64,000 bases of DNA from Spiroplasma_E ixodetis_B (GCF_040369795.1 NZ_AP028956.1:1-64000), one strand, 5' to 3'; shown: positions 43,283 to 54,565, numbered from the stretch's first letter. Program-made: numbers and translations. Notes: generated from the letters alone by a model not told the origin.

Positions 43283-45007
43283 TTATAACATGGAATTTGA
43301 ATGATATATTGTATTTGTTGAAGATTGTAATTCTTGTTGGTTTACTGTATTTCGTATAGATGAATCAAAATCTTGATTATTTTCTAATTGAATACTTAAA
43401 TTTTCTAGAAGACTGTTTGAATTATGATTTATTGCATTGTTATTTATTAGTTCTTCGAGATTTTTATTTTTTCTATTGTCAAGTTCTTGTTTTAAAATAT
43501 CATATTGTGTTTGTAATCTAGTTTCTATTTTATCACTAGTTAAATTTTTAATTATTGATTGATGCTCTTTTTTTTCTTTATCTTTTTTGTCTTCATTTTT
43601 GCATAATTTATTATATCATCAAGATTCTACTTTTTTTGTTGCAGGCGAAAATATTGATGTAAATCCTTTAAATATTGTACAAAGTGCAGTAGCAGAGGCA
43701 GCAATTGCAATTTTTTCAACTAATAGTAATCCCGCTGCGGCAGGTAAAATCGCAGGTACAGCAAAACTAAGAATAGGAGTTAAAATAATAAGAGATAAAG
43801 AAATTATCGTAATAGTTCATCATATTTTCTTTTCACTTTTATTTGGTTTTAATTTGAAATCATTTTGTTGTTTTATAAAGTCTTTAGTAGATATTTCAGA
43901 AAAAGATATATTTTTTTTATTACTTGAAATTTTCTCAATTAAAGAAAAATCATTTTTATATTTATTAATATTTTCGTATTGTTTGATATGTTGTCAAATT
44001 GTAATTTCATTATTTTCATCATTGTTAAAATATATTATTTTTTCAGAAATTGATTGATTAGCATGTACAAAAGTCATTATATAACAATAATCATTATTTA
44101 TTGATAAAATTTCTTCGTAAATCTTTGTAACCTTTTTACTTTCTACTGTTCATTGGTTTTCAATTTCATTATTTAAAAAATTAATATTTTCTAATATTTT
44201 TTCTTTAGTTTTTAAATTTAAGTTTTTTTCTTCAAACTTTTGTTGTAAGTCTAATCTTTTATTAATTTTATCTTTTAAAGATAATGACGGTATATTTAAC
44301 TTATTAATATATTCTTCTTGTTTTTCTTTAAGTTGAGATATCTTTGTTTCTGTATGTTTAATATTAAAATTAATAACTTGCTTTGATTTTTCAATTTTTT
44401 CTTGTTGATTTATCCTTGTTTTAATTTTTTTAATATCTGCTTTAAGAGAATATAATTCTCTTAATTCGACATCACTTCTTCATTTGTTTGTTTTATTGCT
44501 TATCATTATTTTTAACTTATTACTTAAAAAGTTAAGGTCATAATATTCATTTTCTAAAAGATTATTAGCGATTTGTATTGAATTTGACTTTAAATTATCA
44601 TATTCTTCTTTTTGAATTTTTAATTGTGTTTCTAAATTAAAAATTTCTTTTCTTGTGTTTAATATTTTTATATCTTCTAAAATTGTTAAAGCGTTATATG
44701 ATTTAGTGAAATTATTAAAATTTTTTTCTTCAATCACATCAGTTTGTGTTGCTATTTCTTTAGTAGTTGATTTGGAGTCAATAAAAATTTCATTTGTATC
44801 AGAATGGTTTAATTTATTATTTATTACTACTTTTGGAGGCTCTTCTTCGTTACTATAAGTAGAAAATTTTACTGTTAATCCGTTGTGTCTTTCTTTAAAA
44901 ATTCCTTTATTATTTTTTAATGTGATATTTGGTTGTTCAAAAATATTTTTAATATCTTGTTGTTCTGTTATTTGTTGAAATGTTTGTGATTTAGTTTTGT
45001 CAGTCAT
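43283..45007 (-). CDS. coiled-coil membrane protein
   Basis: Intact 574-residue frame. Residues 1-110 are polar (MTDKTKSQTFQQITEQQDIK); about 110-260 is coiled coil (EIFNLETQLKIQKEEYDNLK); a mixed region with tryptophan follows; about 395-440 holds two closely spaced hydrophobic segments (TIISLSLIILTPILSFAVPA, LPAAAGLLLVEKIAIAASAT); the C-terminal 130 residues are again charged and helical. No signal peptide. AAAGGAGATATT precedes the start, with a shared-type hairpin leader at 45033. A two-helix membrane hairpin with long cytoplasmic or exposed coiled coils is the likely topology. The family is not recognised; the truncated duplicate is at 24365. Confidence 0.75.
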
Positions 45008-45032
45008 GTTAATATCTCCTTTTAAACATTAA

Positions 45033-45065
45033 AACCCATTTACTTTTAAAATAAAGTAATGGGTT
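45033..45065 (-). promoter_or_regulatory. 5' leader hairpin of the coiled-coil membrane protein gene
   Basis: AACCCATTACTTTATTTT pairs with AAAAGTAAATGGGTT; preceded on the minus strand by TATATAAGTTTTAACCC, matching the shared leader. Confidence 0.65.
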
Positions 45066-45130
45066 AAAACTTATATATTTTATAACAACTATATGTTATC
45101 AAATTTTGTGTATTTTACAATTAGTTAAGT

Positions 45131-46349
45131 TGGGATGGCAACCTTTTTTAGGACTGTTTTTTGGTAGACATTTGTGCTTGGTGTTTTATGGGGGTTAAGT
45201 AGTTTAGAGGGCTGTGGATTCTTATGTTGTTGTATCAATTGATATAATCAAATAATTCTAATTTTAATTGGATTAATGATGTAAAATTTTTATCATTAAT
45301 AAACTCTGTTTTGAAAGTTTTGAAAGCTGCTTCAGCAACAGCTTTATCATAAGGACAACCTTTTTTTGCTTAAAGAGCGGGTAATATTGAAGGCTAATAA
45401 AAGTTTATCAATAGTTTTATTATTAAATTCATTACCGCGATCGCTATGAAATATTTGAATATTTTTTAAACAACGATTTGAGCACATAAATGCTTGATAT
45501 ACTAATGATGCATCTTTTTTAGCGCCTACACTATGTCCAATAATTTCGCGATTGTACAGGTCGATTAATAAGCAAATATAGTTTCATTTACCATTAACTT
45601 GAACATAAGTTAAATCACTAACAATAACTTCATTTTTAAGTCTATTATTAAAGTCTCTATTAACAAGATTAGTAATTTGACTATCATTGACTTTATTATG
45701 ATAATTTTTGTATGATAATTTAGTGTATTTTGATATTAAATTATGTTTATTCATAATTTTTTTAATTTTTCGTCTTGATAAATTAATTTTCTTTTCTTTT
45801 AGAACAACTTTTAATCTTCTTGTTCCATAAGTTTCTTTATTTTCTTTAAAAGCGCTAATAACAGCTTCATCATACATATTATTTTGAATTTTATCTTCTT
45901 TTTCTTGAAATTAAAATAATATGTTGATTTAGAGATTTTTAAAAACGACACATTGTACGAATTTTATATTTAACTTTATTTTTAGTAATAATTTCTATTT
46001 TCTGCCTATTATTAGTGCTGCTTGCTTTAAAATATCATTTTCCATTCGTAACTGTTTTAATTCTTTTCTTAATTTATCCAATTAATACGTTTTCTTCAAC
46101 AGAACGGTTATCTTTGGTTTTAAAACTGCCTGAATTAGTAAATTGCTTAATTCAATTATAAGTAGCTGCTCTTGTAACATTGTACTCTTTAGCAAGACAA
46201 GACACTGACTTACCACTTTGATATAAAGTTACTATTTGTTTTTTAAATTCATCTGAATATGAGTTAATATTGGCCATAATTATAATTCCTTTCTTTCAAC
46301 TAATTTGTTCACTTGTCTACGTAATTAGTGTCCAATAAAGTGTAACCCA
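45131..46349 (-). mobile_element. IS3-family element, nearly full length, inactive
   Basis: Right end TGGGATGGCAACC (one change), left end truncated at GTGTAACCCA. orfA starts at 46277 but has the GTATTAATTGG variant and frameshift. orfB is open over MYDEAVISAFKENKETYGTR to VQVNGK and breaks at frameshifts later. Confidence 0.88.
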
Positions 46350-46872
46350 ATTTAATAATAGGCTTAAAAACGAAGTTATTGTTAGTGATTTAACTTATGT
46401 TCAAGTTAATGATAAATGAAACTATATTTGCTTATTAATCGACCTGTACAATCGCGAAATTATTGGACATAGTGTAGGTACTAAAAAAGATGCATCATTA
46501 GTATATCAAACATTTATGTGCTCAAATCGTTGTTTAAAAAATATTCAAATATTTCATAGCGATCGCGGTAATGAATTTAATAATAAAACTATTGATAAAC
46601 TTTTATTAGCCTTCAATATTACCCGCTCTTTAAGCAAAAAAAGGTTGTCCTTATGATAACGCTGTTGCTGAAGCAGCTTTCAAAACTTTCAAAACAGAGT
46701 TTATTAATGATAAAAATTTTACATCATTAATCCAATTAAAATTAGAATTATTTGATTATATCAATTGATACAACAACATAAGAATCCACAGCACTCTAAA
46801 CTACTTAACCCCCATAAAACACCAAGCACAAATGTCTACCAAAAAACAGTCCTAAAAAAGGTTGCCATTCCA
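46350..46872 (+). mobile_element. IS3-family right-half fragment
   Basis: 3' half of orfB in forward orientation (FNNRLKNEVIVSDLTYVQV, HSDRGNEF), frameshifted before the last Asp/Glu region, ending GGTTGCCATTCCA. It is joined directly to the reverse copy before it. Confidence 0.88.
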
Positions 46873-46961
46873 AATTTAATAAATATTTTTCACTAAATGA
46901 AATTTTAGAAATTGAAAAAGATTTTGTTTTAAAAACTTTTAAAGAAAAAGCAAATTTGTAA
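46873..46961 (+). pseudogene. C-terminal fragment of an unknown gene
   Basis: FNKYFSLNEILEIEKDFVLK, then KEKANL and TAA at 46959. The start is missing at the IS3 boundary. Helical; no family recognised. Confidence 0.35.
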
Positions 46962-47073
46962 ACAATTTGTAACAATGTATAATAATATGGTGTTTGAATA
47001 ATTAAAAAGCGTTGGGTTTAAGAATAGCAAATATGCTCGTTTTAAAGACATTTTATTTAGGTGGTGGTTTTTT

Positions 47074-47244
47074 ATGCAAAAAGTTGATGGAAAAGATATA
47101 GCGTGATTATTACGTTGTAAAGAGTGTTCTAAAACTTTGAAAATTAAAGATGTTAAAGAAACCATTGCTGGTAATTTTAAAATGTGTGATAAACATTTAG
47201 AAATGATAGAAAAAAAGTATAATAAAACTTGAAATGTCAATTAA
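47074..47244 (+). CDS. small zinc-ribbon-like protein
   Basis: 56 residues, MQKVDGKDIAWLLRCKECSK, with CKEC at 15-18 and CDKH about 20 residues on: a CX2C-X20-CX2H arrangement able to bind zinc. AGGTGG lies upstream and the single TGA is Trp. A related MCYFHKK tail is seen in the fragment at 54348-54459, so a small family exists. Such proteins often bind nucleic acid or other proteins; function is unknown. It lies upstream of the RpoE-like operon but has its own spacing, with a promoter between them. Confidence 0.6.
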
Positions 47245-47276
47245 AAATAATAGTCAAAAAACACTTAATATATACA

Positions 47277-47313
47277 TTTTTTTCTATATTAAATATAGAA
47301 AAAATTGTATAAT
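47277..47313 (+). promoter_or_regulatory. hairpin and promoter before the RpoE-like operon
   Basis: TTTTTTCTATATT hairpin (47277-47304) followed by TGTATAAT with the -10 box at 47308-47313. The hairpin may terminate the upstream gene or act as an operator overlapping the -35 region. Confidence 0.5.
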
Positions 47314-47393
47314 TAACATATAAATATTTAGTATTTTTTATTAAAAAATTAGAAAAAATGAGATTAAAAACAATATAAAAGAAGGTGTTAATA

Positions 47394-47669
47394 ATGCAAA
47401 ATCAAACATTAGTAGAAATAGCATATAGTTTTTTATGTAAAAAAGAGAAAAGTAGTTTTAATGAAATATGAACACATATTAAGAAACAATGTAATATTTC
47501 TAAAGAAAATGAAGAAAAATTCGCCGGGGAACTTTATACTGGAATGATTTTAAATGCTAATTTTTTCTTAAAAAATGATAAATTTTGATATAAACGTAGT
47601 GAAGTTTCATTAGAAGAAATTAAAGAACAACTGACAAGAGTTGAAATTCCAAGTAATATGGAGGAATAA
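47394..47669 (+). CDS. RpoE-like HARE-HTH protein (RNA polymerase delta type)
   Basis: 91 residues, MQNQTLVEIAYSFLCKKEKS, then SFNEIWTHIKKQ, GELYTGMILNANFFLKNDKF and WYKRSEVSLEEI: the HARE-HTH fold of the delta subunit of Firmicute RNA polymerase (LVEIA...F.EI......L..D..F......W.LR). It lacks the long acidic tail of B. subtilis RpoE. In the family it binds RNA polymerase or DNA and speeds promoter recycling. GAAGGTG precedes the ATG. It forms an operon with the S1 protein two bases downstream. It may be a plasmid paralogue of a chromosomal rpoE; that would need the rest of the genome. Confidence 0.7.
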
Positions 47670-47671
47670 TA

Positions 47672-47947
47672 ATGGAAATGTTTAAAATTGGAGAGATTAT
47701 TGAAGTAACAATTAATAATGTTGTAAGTTTTGGTGTTTTTTGTAAATGTCCTAATAATTACACAGGATTAATACATATTTCTAATATAAGTAACAGTTTT
47801 GTAAATAATGTAGAAGATTATTTTTCAAATGGTGAAACAATAAAAGTTGAAATTATTAGTATTGATAATGATAATAAAAAACTTTCGTTAAGTACTAAAA
47901 ATTTCAATATAATTGCAAAAAATAAGGAGAATAAAAATAATGACTAA
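47672..47947 (+). CDS. S1-domain RNA-binding protein
   Basis: 91 residues forming a single S1 domain: GEIIEVTINNVVSFGVFCKC, then YTGLIHISNIS, FSNGETIKVEIISID and KKLSLSTK, all in the classic order. Single-S1 proteins of the YugI/CvfD type associate with ribosomes or RNA in Firmicutes. AATATGGAGG lies directly upstream, inside the end of the RpoE-like gene, so translation is probably coupled. The end overlaps the next start by eight bases. Lysine/asparagine-rich tail. Confidence 0.85.
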   Translation: MEMFKIGEIIEVTINNVVSFGVFCKCPNNYTGLIHISNISNSFVNNVEDYFSNGETIKVEIISIDNDNKKLSLSTKNFNIIAKNKENKNND

Positions 47948-48311
47948 AAAAGAAAAGCAACTTCAGAAAAATATAAAAGAATTTAATGAAGTTATAGAAA
48001 AATGTAATCAAGATATATTAAATTTAAAAAAACAAAAAAATGGAAAATTTAAAAATATTTTTTTAAAAATAATAAGTTTTGGATTTTATGATTTAAATTG
48101 GAAAATTGAAAACGAAATCAAACATAATAAATTAACAATAGAAGAAATTAAAGAAAAAATATTACAAACCAATAAAATGCTATTTAAAATTAATAAACAA
48201 AAAAATGCAATAGTAAAAAAACAAAATATTAAAAATGAAATTTCTGAATCAAAAAATATTAACATTTATTCTAAATCAGAAGTATCATTACAACAAGAGG
48301 AGAACCAATAA
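47940..48311 (+). CDS. coiled-coil protein with ISFG hairpin
   Basis: 123 residues. Charged helix MTKKEKQLQKNIKEFNEVIE, a hydrophobic stretch FLKIISFGFYDL, then more helix. It shares its plan and the ISFG motif with the protein at 27203. AAGGAGA precedes the start, and it overlaps the S1 gene. The next gene starts one base after its stop, so the four genes 47394-48313 form one operon. Function unknown; it may anchor to the membrane by the short hydrophobic hairpin. Confidence 0.65.
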   Translation: MTKKEKQLQKNIKEFNEVIEKCNQDILNLKKQKNGKFKNIFLKIISFGFYDLNWKIENEIKHNKLTIEEIKEKILQTNKMLFKINKQKNAIVKKQNIKNEISESKNINIYSKSEVSLQQEENQ

Positions 48312-48312
48312 A

Positions 48313-50115
48313 ATGAAAAAATTACTAACTACAATCACTCTTAGTGCATTAGTTGGAACAAGTGCAAGTAATTTAAAACCAGTATTTATGAATAATGTTG
48401 TAAATCATGGTTTTAAATCAAATCAATTAAATAAAAATTTAACTATGATTAATAGTCCATTTATTAATGATTTTCAAGACTTAAAAAACAAGAAAATTCA
48501 AAAAGTTATAATTGCTCCAATTGGAACAATAGACATATTCCGTAAATAAATTTAATCAATTGTCAATAATAATATTTATAAATTTTTTAGTGTTAATAAT
48601 TATAGAAGTTAATATTTTTAAAAAAATACTTTAAAAATAAATTTATATTTCAAACACAAAAATTGTTAATATTATTTTTATATTAACTTGATAAAAATTT
48701 AAATTTTTAAAAAAATATTTTTAATATTTTTTTATTTTAATGGTTTTGTTTTATTAAAAATTTCACAAAGTAAGTTAAATCTTAAGTACATAAGTCTAAA
48801 TATACTTTTTCTACATTTATTTATTAAAATTTTGAATCTTTTTAATCAAGCAAAAACATGTTCAACTTTAATTCTAATTTTTGAAATAATTTTATTGTAG
48901 ATTTTTTCTTGTTTAGTTAATTTTTTATTTTTAGTTTTTTTAATTGGTAATATATTATTTTTATAAATATTTTGTATTCCTTGATATCCCAAATCACCAA
49001 TAATTATTGTTTTTTCTGAAAATTCAAGATTTGAATTTTTTAATATTTGAAAATCATGTACTTTTCCATTATCAGCAAAAATATCAACAATTTTTTTATT
49101 AAAAAAGTCATATATAATTTGAAATTTTATAGAAAACATTCAACTTTTACCAGAAAAATATTCTAACTGTAGTTTTTTTTAGTTGGTCTTTCAATTTCAA
49201 TTTCAGTTTAATCAATTAAATAAAATTGAAATTCATTTAAATCTTCTTGTTTTTTCTCAATTTTTGATTTATATTTTGTTTTTAAAAACTGATAATCTTT
49301 GTCATCACTAAGTTTATTTTCTACTCAAGTAATATTTTGAAAACAACTTGATGCACTAATTTTATATTTAATACTCATTTGGAAAAAAGTATAATATTCT
49401 TTTCAGTATACTAAAGTCATCATCAATCTTTCTTCAACTGAAAGTTTATATTTTCTACCTTTAGTTTTTTTTTAAATTTTCTATTTCAATTAATTTTGTT
49501 AACATTTCATCAAAATGAAAACGTTTTATACCAAAATATCTATAAAATTGTTCATTTTTTAATTTTTTTAAATTTTCAAAATTCATTTTTATCAACACCT
49601 TATTAATTTATTAATAAAGAAAATATAAAATAAATTTTAAATTATTAATTGACTTTTAAAAAATTTATTTACGGAATATGTCTAATATATGCAGGAGGTA
49701 GCACAACTGGTTTATGAAAAAGTGCTGATGGCGTTAATTTCAAACAAGTAAATGTATCACTAATAGTTATGCTATTCAAAGTATAGATATTGCTTTAAGT
49801 GGAGAAATATGAGTTGGAACTCAAAAATAATTATATTTTTCAAATGACAATGGAATTAATTTTAATTCAGCAACAAATAATAAAATCAATAATATAACTT
49901 CTATTCCAATTGCTCCAAATGGAAAAGTTTATGTAGCTGTTTATGGTAATGGCTTATGAAAATTAACTAAAGGAGAGACTGATTTTAAAAAAATAACAAG
50001 TGTATCTTCTTCAATAATTTATTCTATTAATATTGATAAAAATGGAGATATTTTTTTTGGTAGTTCTTTATCATTTAAAAATACTGGTTTATGAAAAAGC
50101 ACTGATGGAATAAAC
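48313..50115 (+). pseudogene. secreted beta-propeller protein, disrupted by IS5 and IS3
   Basis: MKKLLTTITLSALVGTSASN is a signal peptide. After IS5 removal (AAT duplication) the frame reads IIAPIGTIYAGGSTTGLWKS and goes on with Asp-box/BNR-like blades: SADGVNFKQV, SNDNGINFNS and STDGINW, alternating with IWVGT, GKVYVAVYGNGLW and GDIFFGSS. A one-base shift at about 49760 and a TAA after WVGTQK break it, and an IS3 ends it at 50115. Propellers of this kind bind glycans or proteins; some are sialidases, though no catalytic set is visible. Last gene of the RpoE-like operon. Confidence 0.7.
48531..49683 (-). mobile_element. IS5-like element, long form, AAT target duplication
   Basis: Removal restores ACAATATATGCAGG in the propeller gene. 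It has an A8 run before the DDE half, an extra base in the early A run of ORF1 and a nonsense codon (LID to LI stop) in the LIDSTEIE motif. Confidence 0.92.
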
Positions 50116-50965
50116 TGGATGGGTTACAATTTATTGGACACTAATTACGTAGACAATTGAACAAATTAGTTAAAAGAAAGGAATTATAATTACGGCCAAT
50201 ATTAACTCATGTTCAGATGAATTAAAAAAACAAATAGTAGCTTTATATCAAAGTGGTAAGTCAGTGTTTTGTCTTGCTGAAGAGTACAATGTTACAAGAG
50301 CAGCTACTTATAATTGAATTAAGCAATTTACTAATTCAGGCAGTTTTAAAACCAAAGATAACCGTTCTATCGAAGAAAATGAATTAATTAAATTAAGAAA
50401 ATAATTAAAACAGTTACGAATGGAAAATGATATTTTAAAGCAAGCAGCACTAATAATAGGCAGAAAATAGAAATTATTACTAAAAATAAAGTTAAATATA
50501 AAATTCGTACAATGTGTCGTTTTTTAAAAATCTCTAAATCAACATATTATTTTAATTTCAAGAAAAAAGAAGATAAAATTCAAAATAATATGTATGATGA
50601 AGCTGTTATTAGCGCTTTTAAAGAAAATAAAGAAACTTATGGAACAAGAAGATTAAAAGTTGTTCTAAAAGAAAAGAAAATTAATTTATCAAGACGAAAA
50701 ATTAAAAAAATTATGAATAAACATAATTTAATATCAAAATACACTAAATTATCATACAAAAATTATCATAATAAAGTCAATGATAGTCAAATTACTAATC
50801 TTGTTAATAGAGACTTTAATAATAGACTTAAAAATGAAGTTATTGTTAGTGATTTAACTTATGTTCAAGTTAATGGTAAATGAAACTATATTTGCTTATT
50901 AATCGACCTGTACAATAGCGAAATTATTGGACATAGTGTAGGTACTAAAAAAGGTTGCCATTCCA
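50116..50965 (+). mobile_element. IS3-family element with internal deletion
   Basis: Left end TGGATGGGTTACAA; orfB 50512-50883 and on (MCRFLKISKSTYYFNFKKKE to IIGHSVGTKK), then a direct jump to the right end GGTTGCCATTCCA. The catalytic Asp/Glu half is missing. Confidence 0.9.
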
Positions 50966-50994
50966 TTAGTGTCCAATAAAGTGTAACCCATCCA
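50966..50994 (-). mobile_element. IS3-family left-end scrap
   Basis: TTAGTGTCCAATAAAGTGTA, then ACCCATCCA: the first 29 bases of the IS3 left end in reverse, abutting the deleted copy. Confidence 0.85.
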
Positions 50995-51093
50995 AAAAGT
51001 TGACATTCTATTTTCATTTTTTCATCTGCACGTACATGTGAGTAGAAAACCGTTAAATAATATTTTTAAAAAAAGCGAAATAAAATTTAAAAA
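50995..51093. other. short intergenic segment
   Basis: No gene seen. It contains the somewhat GC-richer CGTACATGTGAGTAGAAAACCG and then resembles sequence at 9120-9145 in inverse. Confidence 0.3.
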
Positions 51094-51131
51094 TAGCTAA
51101 CCTAACAAAAAAATTTTTGTTAGGTTAGCCA
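51094..51131 (-). terminator. strong intrinsic terminator
   Basis: GCTAACCTAACA and TGTTAGGTTAGC arms around an A/T loop; inverse copy of 9076-9122. Confidence 0.85.
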
Positions 51132-51207
51132 CCGAGTTTATCTCGTTGCAGTGAGTTACGAAATAACAAGAGCAAACTCACTATTACTTGACTTCTATTA
51201 AAAATTT
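51132..51207 (-). ncRNA. conserved structured tail, second copy
   Basis: Nearly identical to 9001-9075. It includes GAGTTTATCTCGTTGCAGTG and AACAAGAGCAAACTC, which can pair with one another. Confidence 0.35.
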
Positions 51208-51297
51208 TTATTTAGTCTTTCTCCCAATAAAAAAAGCAACACTTGCAGAAATAACTATAGAAATTGCAAGAATAATAATTCATATTCATCAAGTCAT
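51208..51297 (-). CDS. 29-residue hydrophobic membrane peptide, second copy
   Basis: Encodes the same peptide as 8911-9000 (MTWWIWIIILAISIVISASV ...), with the same ribosome-binding site (AGAAAGGTGATT), the same TATAAT promoter on the minus strand and the same terminator. Keeping two intact copies of a 29-codon gene while neighbours decay suggests it is useful or addictive. It lies next to the plasmid origin. Confidence 0.7.
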
Positions 51298-51505
51298 ATT
51301 TTAATCACCTTTCTAATTTAAATTTAATTTAATACAATTTTATTATAACACATTTTAAAATAAATTAGGATATCAAATATTTTTTCATAATAGATAGCTC
51401 TATATTTTGCCGGTATACCTAATTACTAAATATTCAATTTTTATAATTTAACTTTATCATATTTAATTTTTCATTACAAATATAATATTCAATTAAATAT
51501 AAATC

Positions 51506-51540
51506 GTTACCGGGGCACCTGTAAAGACCACACCAGTAAC
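51506..51540. other. GC-rich imperfect palindrome near the origin
   Basis: GTTACCGGGGCACCTG ... CACCAGTAAC forms a stem (GTTAC-GG with CC-GTAAC) with a GC-rich loop, standing out in very AT-rich DNA about 100 bases from the inverted iteron. Candidate structured RNA, protein-binding site or replication control element. Confidence 0.35.
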
Positions 51541-51610
51541 TAGATAATTGTACAATAAATATACTAGTTAGTGAACTATAAATAATATTTTTATTAAATT
51601 TCCTAAAATT

Positions 51611-51632
51611 AATATAGGTATATACTAGAATT
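51611..51632 (-). repeat. inverted single iteron
   Basis: Exact reverse complement of the 22-bp iteron repeated at 51793-51902. Confidence 0.85.
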
Positions 51633-51792
51633 AAGAATGCATATTATGTTTAATTTTAACTATTTTTCGTGTTAATAATAGAAAATGAATTAAATTTTTA
51701 ATTTTTTTTGATAAATTTATTATATTTATTTATATTTATTATATATTATATGACATTAAAATATCTATATTAGATATATATAATATAGATAT

Positions 51793-51902
51793 AATTCTAG
51801 TATATACCTATATTAATTCTAGTATATACCTATATTAATTCTAGTATATACCTATATTAATTATAGTATATACCTATATTAATTCTAGTATATACCTATA
51901 TG
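51793..51902 (+). repeat. five tandem 22-bp iterons (plasmid origin)
   Basis: Units AATTCTAGTATATACCTATA plus TT start at 51793, 51815, 51837, 51859 and 51881 with exact 22-base spacing; the fourth has one change and the fifth diverges at its end. They lie just upstream of rep, next to a very AT-rich stretch that could be the melting region. This is the classic arrangement of Rep_3 theta-replicating plasmids, where Rep binds the iterons and represses its own promoter. Confidence 0.9.
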
Positions 51903-51949
51903 AATTATGTTATAATTTAAATTATAAATTATATTTAAGGGGTAAATTT

Positions 51950-52906
51950 ATGTCAAATAGTTTAGTTGATAAAAAAGAAAACAAATTTATTAAAAAATCA
52001 AATGTAATTGTAAGAACAATTACAAATGATACATCAGGTTTATTAACTCAAAGGTTATTTAATTTTGCTATTTCTTCAATTAAATTCAATACTAATTTTA
52101 ATGGTGTTGTTAGGGTAAATTTAAATGATTTTTGTATTTTTCATGATATTAATAATACAAATTTATATGAAAAAGTTGTTCATAAGAAAAAAGAAATGAC
52201 AATTATAGAAAAAGAAATTGATAATATTACTAGTTTAAAATTTTGATTACAAGATGAAAATAAAGAAGAATATAGTTTTATAAATCTTTTTGAAAGAGGT
52301 ACTTGATTTAAAAATCAGGGAATACTTGAATTTAAAGTTGTTCAAGATTTAATTAAAAAACATTATATTGATTTAAAAAAAGATTATACAAATATTTATT
52401 TACCTTATACAAAAGAAGTTACGAGCAAATATTCAATGCGTTTATATGAGTATTTGCGAAGTTATTTGTATATGAATGCTAAAACTAAAGGTACACCAAC
52501 TTATGCACATGAATGAAATTTTGAGCAACTTTCTAAAATTTTAAATTTAAGTTTAAATAGTTGTTATTTTAAAAATATTAGTATTTTAAAAAAACAAATT
52601 TTAGAACCAGTTAAAAGAGATTTGTTAAAAACTGATATTATTTTTACTTATGAATTGATTAAAAATGGTAGAAAATATAATCAAATAATTTTAAATACGC
52701 ATTTGGATTTAGAAAAATTTAATGCTCAAAATCCAGAACTTGAAAAAGTAGCAACTAAAAAAGAATACGAAATATGTAAAAAGTATGTTAATAAATCAAA
52801 GTTAACAGAAAATAATCTTGAAAAACAAAAAACTAAAATTATTAAACAATCACTTTTAAGTGATAAAGAAGTACAAAAAATTTTAGATAATATTGATTGT
52901 GACTAA
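51950..52906 (+). CDS. rep: plasmid replication initiator, Rep_3 family
   Basis: Intact 318-residue protein, the usual length. The N-terminal winged-helix half shows NVIVRTITNDTSGLLTQRLF; the middle has Y-rich KEVTSKYSMRLYEYLRSYLY and HEWNFEQLSKILNLSLNSCY; the C-terminal winged helix has LKTDIIFTYELIKNGRKYNQ. Rep_3 proteins bind iterons as monomers, open the origin and autoregulate as dimers. AAGGGG precedes the ATG, and TATAAT at 51910-51915 is a likely -10 directly beside the last iteron, which would explain autorepression. Six TGA codons are Trp. The degraded relative is at 15291. Confidence 0.93.
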
Positions 52907-53012
52907 TATCATAAAAAATTAAAATTGTTAATATTTTATCATCATTTATAATAATAAAATTAATAATAAAAATGCTAGTAAATTGCTATTAATTTATTAA
53001 TAAATATTATTT

Positions 53013-53124
53013 TTATTTATCTTTATTTTTAATAAATAATATCATCTTATTTATAATTTCTGAGTTACTCATTCCAGTTTCTTTTGTTTTAGTTTGAATA
53101 TAATTTCAGACATCTTCTTCAAAT
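53013..53124 (-). pseudogene. C-terminal remnant of a helix-rich, possibly RHH protein
   Basis: FEEDVWNYIQTKTKETGMSN, then SEIINKMILFIKNKDK stop. The helix-turn-helix spacing with GMSNSEII resembles the C-terminal half of ribbon-helix-helix regulators. The start is lost at the IS3 boundary. It could be the partner protein of this replicon's partition system. Confidence 0.4.
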
Positions 53125-54347
<1,223 letters not shown>

Positions 54348-54459
54348 AGTATTAGTTACTTTAAAAAATTTAGATATAGAAAGTAGTACAGAACAATTTT
54401 TTAATATGTGTTATTTTCATAAAAAACAATTTAAAAATAAAATAAAAGAAATTAAATAA
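54348..54459 (+). pseudogene. C-terminal fragment related to the zinc-ribbon-like protein
   Basis: LVTLKNLDIESSTEQFFNMC, then YFHKKQFKNKIKEIK and TAA at 54457. The C-X2-H ending resembles CDKH in the gene at 47074. The 5' end is removed by IS3. Confidence 0.4.
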
Positions 54460-54537
54460 TATTATAAAAAAGTTTAAACAAGTATAAAAAAAATAATGGT
54501 GTAAAATAAAATAATAAACTTAATATAAGTTTTTAAC

Positions 54538-54565
54538 TCATTGCTTTATTTTTAAAGTAAATGAT
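54538..54565 (+). promoter_or_regulatory. 5' leader hairpin of the RIP-like pseudogene
   Basis: TCATTGCTTTA pairs with TAAAGTAAATGA, preceded by TAATATAAGTTTTTAAC; same plan as the leader at 5631. Confidence 0.6.

Noticed and set aside
43587..44057. 156-codon plus-strand frame
   Set aside because: Antisense to the coiled-coil membrane protein; composition is that of a shadow.
46929..47240. 103-codon minus-strand frame
   Set aside because: Opposite the zinc-ribbon-like gene, which has a ribosome-binding site and clear Cys motif.
51793..51902. CRISPR-like direct repeats
   Set aside because: Units abut with no spacers and lie beside rep; they are iterons. No cas gene is present.
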